Positions 3,840 through 10,248 of a stretch of 10,390 nt of DNA are shown here, piece after piece; within the stretch, counting starts at the first letter, position 1; the number at the start of each line of letters is the position of its first letter. The translations under genes and the position numbers were made by a program. Below the pieces are notes generated by a model, which saw only the letters and a list, made by a program, of their open reading frames with translations, ran no database searches and was not told the origin of the DNA. The DNA is taken from the NCBI GenBank assembly GCA_019414545.1, contig DXLV01000043.1, positions 1 through 10,390 of the forward strand, in the 5' to 3' direction. This DNA is from Collinsella sp. GTDB taxonomy: Bacteria > Actinomycetota > Coriobacteriia > Coriobacteriales > Coriobacteriaceae.

Positions 3840-5843
3840 ATGTCGAAGCAAGCGGTCGTTGGAATCTTGGCGCATGTCGATGCCGGCAAGACCACGTTGG
3901 CCGAGGCCATGCTGTTCAACGCGGGCCGCATTCGCAAGCGTGGCCGCGTGGACGATGGCGATTCGCATCTGGACACTAACACGATCGAGCGCGAGCGCGC
4001 CATCACGATTTTCTCGTCGCAGGCCGTGCTCGACCACGGCGATACCCACGTCATGCTCGTGGATGCTCCCGGCCATGTCGATTTTTCTGCCGAGGCGGAG
4101 CGCACACTGCGTGCCCTGGACTACGCGATTCTGGTGGTGGGCGCCAACGATGGCGTGCAGGGGCACACCGAAACCCTGTGGCGCCTGCTTGCACGCTATG
4201 ACATCCCGACGTTCATCTTCATCAACAAGATCGATTTGGAGCATCCCGGCCGCGATGTTTTGCTGGCACAACTCGGGCAGCGTCTTTCCGAGGGCTGCCT
4301 GGATGCCAACGAGCTGCTGGCGGGCGGCGCCGTTCAGGAGGACGCTGCTGCGTTGGACGAAGCGGCGCTCGAGGAGTTTCTTGAAGCGGGTGAGCTTTCT
4401 GTCGCAACGCTGTCGCGCATGGTTGCCGAGCGCAAGCTCTTTCCCTGCTTTGCCGGCTCGGCGCTCAAGGACCAAGGCGTTGACGAGCTACTGGATGGTA
4501 TATGCGCGCTGATGCGTGAGCAGGCGTGGCTCCCGGAGTTTGCCGCGCGCGTCTATCGTGTCAGCCGCGGGGATCGTGGCGAGCGCTTGGCTTGGGTTAA
4601 AGTGACCGGCGGCACGCTGCGCGCAAAACAGATGATCAGCGGGCATTCCAGTGCCGAGGCGTGGGAACAGAAGGTCGATCAGGTACGCATCTATAACGGC
4701 GAGAAGTATGAGCTTGCCCAAGAAGTTGCTGCTGGCGGTATTTGCGCCGTGACGGGTCTTGCGCACGTTCGCCCAGGGGACGCCCTGGGCACGGAGCCCG
4801 CGGGCGATGCGCCCGTCATCGCTCCGGTCCTCACCTATACGGTGCTGCCGGGCGAACACGACGTTCATGCGGTGTTTAAAGCGCTGAGTGAGTTGGCGGA
4901 CGAAGATCCCATGCTCGGCGTAAGCTGGAATACGCATCTTGAGCAGATCCATTTGCAGTTGATGGGCGCCGTGCAACTCGAGGTCGTGCAGCGGGTGTTG
5001 GCCGATCGCTTTGGCCTTTCGGTCGCGTTTGAGCCCGGCGGCATTCTCTATAAGGAGACTATTTCGCGGCCGGTCGAGGGCGTGGGCCACTTTGAGCCGC
5101 TGCGTCACTATGCCGAGGTGCATCTGCGCCTGGAGCCGTTGCCGGCGGGTTCGGGTGTGCAGTTTGGCACCGTGACCTCGACCGACGAGCTCGATCTTAA
5201 CTGGCAGCGTTTGGCACTCACCAACGCTATGGAGCGCGACCACCTGGGCGTGCTGACGGGCTCGCCCATCACCGATGTGCGCATTACGCTCACGGGCGGC
5301 CGCGCGCATGCCAAACACACCGAGGGCGGCGATTTTCGCCAGGCCACGTATCGCGCGATTCGCCAGGGTTTGATGCAGGCGCGCGAGGTCGGCGCAGACG
5401 TGTTGCTGGAGCCGTGGTACCACTTTGAGCTCGAGGTGCCGGGGGAGTGCGTGGGCCGGGCGTTGTCAGATGCCACACGCATGGGTGCCGAGTACGAGCC
5501 GCCGACGATGGCGGGAGACCGAGCGAAGCTTGTGGGTCGCGTGCCGGCATCCGAGGTGCAGGATTACGCGCTGGAGGTGGCTGCCTACACGAGCGGGCGC
5601 GGTCATCTGTACCTGGAGTTCGCCGGTTATGCGGCTTGCCATGATGCCGAGCGCGTAATCGAGACGGCCGCCTATGAGCCCGAGGCCGATCTGCCCAACA
5701 CGCCCGACTCGGTCTTTTGCTCTCACGGCGCCGGCTACACGGTCAAATGGTATGACGTGCCCGCCGCAGCGCACGTAAAGATCGATCCTGCCACCTTCCG
5801 TCCCTGGCGAGCAGCAGACGCCGAGTTTTTCGGCCACATGTGA
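3840..5843 (+). CDS. Tet(M)-like ribosomal protection translational GTPase
   Basis: This 667-residue protein is an EF-G-like GTPase of the Tet(M)/Tet(O) group, which act on the ribosome and, in resistance members, eject tetracycline. The G domain shows AHVDAGKTT (11-19), ERAITIF (52-58), DAPGH (75-79), NKID (129-132) and GSALK (206-210). Domain II runs to about 320, domain III from about 330 (LTYTVLPGEHDVHAVFKALSEL), domain IV has HAKHTEGGDFRQATYRAIRQ (490-509), and the C-terminus has NTPDSVFCSHGAGYTVKW (620-637). These last two blocks recall the chromosomal Tet(M)-like paralogues of Gram-positives; Tet(M) itself has a different domain IV loop and ends soon after domain V. Tetracycline resistance should therefore not be assumed. 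A longer frame from 3771 is open, but AGGAG (3831-3835) and the homology start (MSKQAVVGILAHVDAGKT) fix ATG at 3840. Its stop codon lies inside the repeat at 5838-5868. Confidence 0.88.
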   Translation: MSKQAVVGILAHVDAGKTTLAEAMLFNAGRIRKRGRVDDGDSHLDTNTIERERAITIFSSQAVLDHGDTHVMLVDAPGHVDFSAEAERTLRALDYAILVVGANDGVQGHTETLWRLLARYDIPTFIFINKIDLEHPGRDVLLAQLGQRLSEGCLDANELLAGGAVQEDAAALDEAALEEFLEAGELSVATLSRMVAERKLFPCFAGSALKDQGVDELLDGICALMREQAWLPEFAARVYRVSRGDRGERLAWVKVTGGTLRAKQMISGHSSAEAWEQKVDQVRIYNGEKYELAQEVAAGGICAVTGLAHVRPGDALGTEPAGDAPVIAPVLTYTVLPGEHDVHAVFKALSELADEDPMLGVSWNTHLEQIHLQLMGAVQLEVVQRVLADRFGLSVAFEPGGILYKETISRPVEGVGHFEPLRHYAEVHLRLEPLPAGSGVQFGTVTSTDELDLNWQRLALTNAMERDHLGVLTGSPITDVRITLTGGRAHAKHTEGGDFRQATYRAIRQGLMQAREVGADVLLEPWYHFELEVPGECVGRALSDATRMGAEYEPPTMAGDRAKLVGRVPASEVQDYALEVAAYTSGRGHLYLEFAGYAACHDAERVIETAAYEPEADLPNTPDSVFCSHGAGYTVKWYDVPAAAHVKIDPATFRPWRAADAEFFGHM

Positions 5844-5868
5844 CAAAGGGACAGCCCCTTTGTCACAT
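5838..5868. repeat. GGGACAG palindrome, copy 1
   Basis: ATGTGACAAAGGG (5838-5850) and CCCTTTGTCACAT (5856-5868) are exact reverse complements around a five-base loop. The TGA stop codon of the GTPase gene (5841-5843) is part of the left arm. No T run follows, so it is not a standard intrinsic terminator. Near-identical copies lie at 7055-7085, 7662-7694 and 10212-10242. Dispersed palindromes of this kind resemble REP elements, mobilised elsewhere by RAYT (Y1-type) transposases. No such transposase is seen here. Confidence 0.9.
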
Positions 5869-5872
5869 GCTA

Positions 5873-5903
5873 TTGGTATAACTCAGTATAAGTTGGTATA
5901 ACT
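5873..5903 (+). promoter_or_regulatory. Phased TATAA repeats, promoter or operator of the AAA gene
   Basis: TTGGTATAACT occurs twice, at 5873-5883 and 5893-5903, exactly 20 bases apart. A third core TATAAGT lies between them, so TATAA(C/G)T recurs at 5877, 5887 and 5897 with a 10-base period, on one face of the helix. TTGGTA (5873-5878) and TATAAC (5897-5902) can also serve as -35 and -10 with an 18-base spacer, which would start transcription near 5909, about 28 bases before the ATG. Promoter and operator roles may overlap. Confidence 0.55.
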
Positions 5904-5936
5904 GTTACCAGGGTTTGCCAATCCGAGGAGGCCGAT

Positions 5937-7055
5937 ATGAATCCAAATCCCTTTAAGCCCACAGCTGGTAAGCGGCCTCCGATACTCATCGGTCGCGAGT
6001 CGGTCATCGAAGATTTTGAGGAAGGGCTCGACAACGGCGCCGGAGCGCCGGGCAGGCTCATGCTCATTACGGGAAACCGCGGCTGTGGCAAAACGGTTCT
6101 CCTGCGGGAGCTGCAACGTCTAGCCAGCGAGCGCGGATGGGCGGTTGTCTCCGATTCCGCTTCGCTTGGTTTGTGCGACCGCTTGGCCGACGCGCTTCGC
6201 TCGAATAAACCCGTTGTGACGTCAATGGAGTTTGGGCCGTCGTTTGGCCGGATGTCGGTCGAGGCGGCGCGGGCAAAAGGCGAGACATTGCGAGGGCTGG
6301 TCAACGAGCGTCTCAAGAAGCTCGGTCCGGGCAAGGGCGTCTTGTTTGCGATTGACGAGGCACAATCGGTGTCTATCGAGGAACTGGCGGCTCTTGCCGT
6401 CCTCTATCAGCAGGTGCTCGGAGACCAGGATGCCACGGGCTTGCCCGACAGCGACCAGCGCGGTCTTGCGCTGGCGTTCGCCGGCTTGCCCAGTATGGTT
6501 GACGATCTGCTCGAAGAGCCGAGCGTGACGTTTTTGCGGCGTGCCCAGCAGCGTACGTTGGGGGCAATATCTTTGCCCAAAGTGCGCGATTCGTATATCC
6601 AGACGGTCAAAGACGCTGGTCTTTACGTTGACGCGGAGACGGCGGACCTTGCGGCGCGCAAGAGCATGGGGCATCCCTATATGGTTCAGCTGGTGGGCTA
6701 TTACATGTGGCGGTCTGCTGTCCGGCGTGGCTCGCAGGTCATCGAAAGGCGCGATGTCGAGAATGGCCATGCGGATGCCGTCTCCGAGTTCTACGAAGCG
6801 GTTGACGCACCTCTGTATTACGGTCTGCGCAGCCCTCAGCGCCTCTTTATCGAGGCTATGGCGGTTGACGAGGACAAGCCGACGCGCACGGCGGATATCA
6901 TTGAGCGCTGCGACCGTACCCAGAGCTGGGCGAGTAAATATCGCGCAAGCCTGATTCGCGAGCGCGTCATCGAGGCCGCCGGATACGGCCTTGTGCGGTT
7001 TACCGTGCCCATGCTGGGCGAGTATATCCGCGACCGCGTTTTATGGCATGAGTAA
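5937..7055 (+). CDS. ORC/Cdc6-like AAA ATPase with winged-helix C-terminus
   Basis: The 372-residue protein begins with a box typical of this group, LIGRESVIEDFEEGL (17-31). It has Walker A GNRGCGKT (46-53), Walker B VLFAIDEAQ (135-143), a sensor-1-like ALAFAGLPSM (178-187), arginine-finger candidates in TFLRRAQQRT (198-207) and a sensor-2-like GHPYMVQLVGYYMW (245-258). The C-terminal 70 residues (from about SPQRLFIEAMAV, 299-310, to the end) look like a winged helix. This is the layout of bacterial ORC1/CDC6-type or STAND-like ATPases, which bind DNA or partner proteins. The specific role is unknown. ATG at 5937 follows GAGGAGG (5925-5931) by five bases. It is flanked on both sides by GGGACAG palindromes. 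Its C-terminus is homologous to the partial leftward gene at 10249, so the region holds two relatives. Confidence 0.82.
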   Translation: MNPNPFKPTAGKRPPILIGRESVIEDFEEGLDNGAGAPGRLMLITGNRGCGKTVLLRELQRLASERGWAVVSDSASLGLCDRLADALRSNKPVVTSMEFGPSFGRMSVEAARAKGETLRGLVNERLKKLGPGKGVLFAIDEAQSVSIEELAALAVLYQQVLGDQDATGLPDSDQRGLALAFAGLPSMVDDLLEEPSVTFLRRAQQRTLGAISLPKVRDSYIQTVKDAGLYVDAETADLAARKSMGHPYMVQLVGYYMWRSAVRRGSQVIERRDVENGHADAVSEFYEAVDAPLYYGLRSPQRLFIEAMAVDEDKPTRTADIIERCDRTQSWASKYRASLIRERVIEAAGYGLVRFTVPMLGEYIRDRVLWHE

Positions 7056-7085
7056 TGTGACAAAGGGACAGTCCCTTTGTCACAT
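7055..7085. repeat. GGGACAG palindrome, copy 2
   Basis: ATGTGACAAAGGGAC (7055-7069) and GTCCCTTTGTCACAT (7071-7085) are exact reverse complements around a single central A, making this the most perfect copy. It shares its first base with the TAA stop of the AAA gene (7053-7055). It ends nine bases before the GAGAGAGG ribosome binding site (7094-7101) of the next gene. Confidence 0.93.
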
Positions 7086-7108
7086 CGATGTCTGAGAGAG
7101 GTCAAAAC

Positions 7109-7663
7109 ATGGTGATTCATACCGAGCGTTTGGCGCTTCGTCCGTGGCGCGAGACGGATGCGGCGAGCCTGTTTGCATATGCGAGCGATCCGGACGTGGG
7201 GCCGGCTGCGGGTTGGCCGCTCCATCGAAGCATTGAGGAGAGCAGGGAGATCATTCGGACGGTCTTTGCGGCGCCCCATACCTTTGCCATTTGCCTGGCT
7301 GAGGCAGACGAGCCCGTGGGCAGCATCGGGCTCATGCCGCCTCGCTGCGAGTCGAACAGCCAAAGAGGCGGACTCGAGTTCGAGGTGGGGTATTGGATCG
7401 CCAAGCCGTTCTGGGGTCGAGGCTTTGCTCCCGAAGCGGTGCGAGCTATGCAGCGCTATGCGTTCGATACGCTTGGCTGCAAGGCGCTTTGGTGCGGATA
7501 CTACGAGGGCAATAACAAGTCGTTACGCGTTCAGCAAAAGTGCGGATTCGCGCCGCATCACGTTGAGCGCGACGTACTTTGCGAGCTTATGGGCGATGTG
7601 CGTACCGAGTGCTTTACGTATTTGACCCGCGAAGACTGGCGCGAGCAGGCACAGTGCGAGTAA
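7109..7663 (+). CDS. RimJ/RimL-type GNAT N-acetyltransferase
   Basis: The 184-residue protein opens with the standard group signature, IHTERLALRPWRETDAASLFAYASDPDVG (residues 3-31). Motif A follows with FEVGYWIAKPFWGRGFAPEAV (91-111), where W-G-R-G-F-A is the acetyl-CoA pyrophosphate loop. Motif B is ALWCGYYEGNNKSLRVQQKCGF (126-147), with the usual N-x-x-S and G-F. Relatives acetylate ribosomal protein N-termini, amino acids or antibiotics; the substrate here is unknown. An in-frame ATG at 7088 exists but has no ribosome binding site and abuts the palindrome. ATG at 7109 has GAGAGAGG (7094-7101) seven bases upstream and the canonical N-terminus, so it is preferred. The gene lies between palindrome copies 2 and 3, in line with the AAA gene and the UvrA-like gene. 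Confidence 0.87.
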   Translation: MVIHTERLALRPWRETDAASLFAYASDPDVGPAAGWPLHRSIEESREIIRTVFAAPHTFAICLAEADEPVGSIGLMPPRCESNSQRGGLEFEVGYWIAKPFWGRGFAPEAVRAMQRYAFDTLGCKALWCGYYEGNNKSLRVQQKCGFAPHHVERDVLCELMGDVRTECFTYLTREDWREQAQCE

Positions 7664-7694
7664 CGTGACAAAGGGACAGTCCCTTTGCCACGTT
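7662..7694. repeat. GGGACAG palindrome, copy 3 (arm variant)
   Basis: This copy runs from AACGTGACAAAGGGAC (7662-7677) to GTCCCTTTGCCACGTT (7679-7694) around a central A, with one A/C mismatch in the arms. It starts within the TAA stop codon (7661-7663) of the acetyltransferase gene. Compared with copies 1, 2 and 4, the second arm base is C instead of T and its partner is G instead of A, so the pairing is kept. It ends 11 bases before the AAGGGGAG ribosome binding site (7706-7713) of the next gene. Confidence 0.9.
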
Positions 7695-7715
7695 CGGCTA
7701 ACAGGAAGGGGAGCG

Positions 7716-10208
7716 ATGGCGGTGTCGCAACAACCAAGTGCTATCGAGGTGCGCGGTGCACGCGTACACAACCTTAAGGACATCAATATCGATATTCCGC
7801 TGGGAAAGCTCGTGGGTATTGCCGGTGTGTCGGGCTCGGGCAAGAGCTCGCTGGCGCTGGGGGTGCTTTATGCCGAGGGCTCGCGCCGTTACCTGGAGGC
7901 GCTGAGCACCTATACCCGCCGTCGGCTGACGCAGGCAGAGCACGCTCAGGTGGACGAGGTGCTGCACGTGCCGGCGGCACTCGCGCTGCATCAGCGCCCC
8001 AGTGTGCCAGGTGTGCGCTCCACGTTTGGCACCATGACCGAGCTCAACAACAGCCTGCGCCTGCTCTTTAGCCGCTGCGCCCATCACGTGTGCCCGCATT
8101 GCGGGACGCGTGTGGAGCCGAGCCTTAACGTGGCCGCGGGCCTGTCGCTCACGTGCCCCGCATGCGGCCGCGAGTTCTATGCGCCGGGTGCCGAGGACCT
8201 TGCCTTTAACAGTGGCGGCGCGTGTTCTACCTGCGGCGGCACCGGCGTCATGCGCGAGGTGGACGAGGCGAGCCTGGTGCCCGACGAGTCAAAGACCATC
8301 AACGAGGGCGCGGTGCTTCCCTGGGGCACGCTCATGTGGGACCTGATGAAGCAGGTGGCCGGCGAGATGGGCGTGCGTACCGACGTGCCGTTTAACCAGC
8401 TCACGCCTCAAGAGCGCGACATCGTGTTCCATGGCCCGGCAGTTAAGAAGCACATTCTCTACGTTCCCAAAAATGGCGAGGGCGCCACGCCGCTCGACTT
8501 TACCTATTACAACGCCGTCTATACCGTCGAGAATGCGCTCGCCAAGGTTAAGGACGATAAGGGGCTCAAGCGCGTTGCGCGCTTTTTGCGCGAGGGACCG
8601 TGCCGCGATTGCGGAGGCACGCGTCTTTCCGAGGCTGCGCGCCAGCCCCAGGTGCGCGGTATCAATCTGGCACAGGCGGCGGCCATGACGCTGGGCGAGG
8701 CGATTGAGTGGGTGCGCGGAGTGCCCGCATCCTTGCCGACCGAGATGCAGCCCATGGCGACGGATATCTGCGATTCGTTTTTGAGCACGGCCCGTCGCCT
8801 GGTCGATCTGGGTCTCGACTACCTTTCGCTCGACCGCGCCGGCGCCACGCTTTCCACGGGTGAGCGCCAGCGCGTACAGCTTGCCCGCGTGGTGCGCAAC
8901 CGATCGACGGGCGTGCTGTATGTGCTGGACGAGCCTTCGATCGGCTTGCATCCTGCCAATGTCGACGGCTTGGTGGGCGTGATGCGCGATCTGGTGGATG
9001 ACGGCAACACCGTGGTTGTTGTCGACCACGACACGCGCGTGCTGGCAGAAGCCGACTATCTGGTCGAGATGGGCCCCGTTGCCGGAGCAGGCGGCGGTCA
9101 TGTGATCGCCGCCGGTACGGTGGGTGAGGTCGAACAATCGCAGGGCAGCCGCATCGCGCCGTTCTTGCGCACGGACCCCAAGCGCTTGCGCCCGCAGGTG
9201 GCTGACGACGAAATGTTCGACCTAGGCCATATCCGCATGGCGACCGATGCCATCCATACCGTCAAACCACTCGAAGTCGATACCCCGCGCGGCCGCCTTG
9301 TCGCGGTGACGGGCGTTTCGGGTTCGGGCAAGACGACGCTGGTGCTCGAGACGCTCATCCCGGCGCTCAAGGCGCAAGCGGCCGGCGAGCGCCTGCCGAG
9401 GCACGTGCGTTGGGTCGATGCCGAGGGCATCGCGCGCGCCAACCTGATTGACGCCACGCCCATTGGCGCCAACGTGCGCTCGACGGTGGCGACCTATGCC
9501 GACATCCATGATGAGCTGCGCCGCGCCTTCGCCCGTACGCCCGAGGCCAAGGCGGCGGGGTATAAGGCGGGTGCCTTTAGCTACAACACCGGTGCCTTGC
9601 GATGCCCCACGTGCGATGGCACGGGCTCGATATCGCTTGACGTGCAGTTTTTGCCCGATGTCGAGATCGTCTGTCCTGCATGTCGTGGCTCGCGTTATGC
9701 GGATGCCGCCTCGCATATCCATCGCGAGGGCAAGGACGGCAGCCTGCTTACGTTGCCGCAACTTATGGATATGAGCGTGGACGAGGCACTCGATGCCACG
9801 GTAGGACTCAAGAAAGTCCAGGCGCGCCTGCAGACCTTGCGCGACCTGGGGCTGGGATACCTGACACTTGGCGAGCCCACGCCGGCGCTCTCGGGCGGCG
9901 AGGCACAGCGCCTTAAGCTTGCAAGCGAGATGGGCCGTGTGCAGGACGATGCCGTATTTGTATTCGACGAACCCACGATCGGCCTGCATCCGCTCGATGT
10001 TCAGGTGCTGCTGAGCGTGTTTGATGGCCTCGTTGCCAAGGGCGCCACGGTTATCGTGATCGAACACGACCTCGACCTTATCCGTAATGCCGATTACGTG
10101 ATCGACATGGGCCCGGGCGGCGGCGACGCAGGCGGACAAATCGTCTGCACCGGTACGCCGGGCGACATCGCGGCCTGCCCCAAGAGCATTACCGGCCGCT
10201 ATCTATAG
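7716..10208 (+). CDS. UvrA-like ABC ATPase lacking the UvrB-binding domain
   Basis: This 830-residue protein has the tandem ABC ATPase plan of UvrA, the DNA-damage recognition subunit of nucleotide excision repair. NBD1 has GVSGSGKSS (37-45), signature LSTGERQR (379-386) and Walker B LYVLDEPSIGLHP (401-413). NBD2 has GVSGSGKTT (533-541), signature LSGGEAQRL (725-733) and VFDEPTIGLHP (749-759). Zinc pairs are C147/C150 with C170/C173, and C630/C633 with C653/C656. CPHCG (126-130) is followed after only 16 residues by CPAC, where E. coli UvrA has more than 100 residues that include the UvrB-binding domain. The domain is therefore missing, which explains the length (UvrA is about 940). This matches UvrA2-type and DrrC-type proteins, linked to tolerance of DNA-binding drugs. 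The first signature has T for the usual second G. ATG at 7716 follows AAGGGGAG (7706-7713). An upstream GTG inside the repeat is rejected as a start. Confidence 0.9.
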   Translation: MAVSQQPSAIEVRGARVHNLKDINIDIPLGKLVGIAGVSGSGKSSLALGVLYAEGSRRYLEALSTYTRRRLTQAEHAQVDEVLHVPAALALHQRPSVPGVRSTFGTMTELNNSLRLLFSRCAHHVCPHCGTRVEPSLNVAAGLSLTCPACGREFYAPGAEDLAFNSGGACSTCGGTGVMREVDEASLVPDESKTINEGAVLPWGTLMWDLMKQVAGEMGVRTDVPFNQLTPQERDIVFHGPAVKKHILYVPKNGEGATPLDFTYYNAVYTVENALAKVKDDKGLKRVARFLREGPCRDCGGTRLSEAARQPQVRGINLAQAAAMTLGEAIEWVRGVPASLPTEMQPMATDICDSFLSTARRLVDLGLDYLSLDRAGATLSTGERQRVQLARVVRNRSTGVLYVLDEPSIGLHPANVDGLVGVMRDLVDDGNTVVVVDHDTRVLAEADYLVEMGPVAGAGGGHVIAAGTVGEVEQSQGSRIAPFLRTDPKRLRPQVADDEMFDLGHIRMATDAIHTVKPLEVDTPRGRLVAVTGVSGSGKTTLVLETLIPALKAQAAGERLPRHVRWVDAEGIARANLIDATPIGANVRSTVATYADIHDELRRAFARTPEAKAAGYKAGAFSYNTGALRCPTCDGTGSISLDVQFLPDVEIVCPACRGSRYADAASHIHREGKDGSLLTLPQLMDMSVDEALDATVGLKKVQARLQTLRDLGLGYLTLGEPTPALSGGEAQRLKLASEMGRVQDDAVFVFDEPTIGLHPLDVQVLLSVFDGLVAKGATVIVIEHDLDLIRNADYVIDMGPGGGDAGGQIVCTGTPGDIAACPKSITGRYL

Positions 10209-10211
10209 GCG

Positions 10212-10242
10212 ATGTGACAAAGGGACTGCCCCTTTGTCACAT
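10212..10242. repeat. GGGACAG palindrome, copy 4
   Basis: ATGTGACAAAGGG (10212-10224) and CCCTTTGTCACAT (10230-10242) are exact reverse complements around the loop ACTGC (ACAGC in copy 1). It starts three bases after the stop of the UvrA-like gene and ends six bases before the stop of the convergent gene. It therefore fills almost the whole 40-base gap between two 3' ends and may serve both transcripts. No T run is present. Confidence 0.9.
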
Positions 10243-10248
10243 TGACTT

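Noticed and set aside
3600..3840. Riboswitch or T-box leader on the plus strand before the GTPase gene
   Set aside because: I found no T-box sequence (GGGTGGTACCGCG type) and no TPP, FMN, cobalamin, glycine or c-di-AMP core that I recognise. The plus-strand -10 at 3774 lies downstream of the structured part, and the minus strand gives the better RNA gene.
3627..4475. Long open frame on the minus strand opposite the GTPase gene and the RNA candidate
   Set aside because: Its translation matches no family, it has no ribosome binding site, and it lies antisense to strongly supported features. Long antisense frames are common in G/C-rich genes.
4488..5423. 311-codon open frame on the minus strand inside the GTPase gene
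   Set aside because: It is antisense to conserved domains III to V, its composition is unusual, and it shows no motif or ribosome binding site. It is a codon-bias shadow.
5838..5868. Palindrome copies as ordinary intrinsic terminators
   Set aside because: None of the four copies has a T run after the stem on either strand, unlike the clear terminators at 1014-1051 and 3568-3595.
8289..10139. Two long minus-strand open frames inside the UvrA-like gene
   Set aside because: They overlap ATPase motifs on the other strand, read as low-complexity His/Arg/Ala-rich protein, and lack start signals.
5838..10242. CRISPR array or CRP-type binding sites
   Set aside because: The palindromes are 600 bases to 2.5 kb apart with genes between them, so this is not an array. 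Although they contain TGTGA and TCACA, the spacing is far too long for a CRP site.
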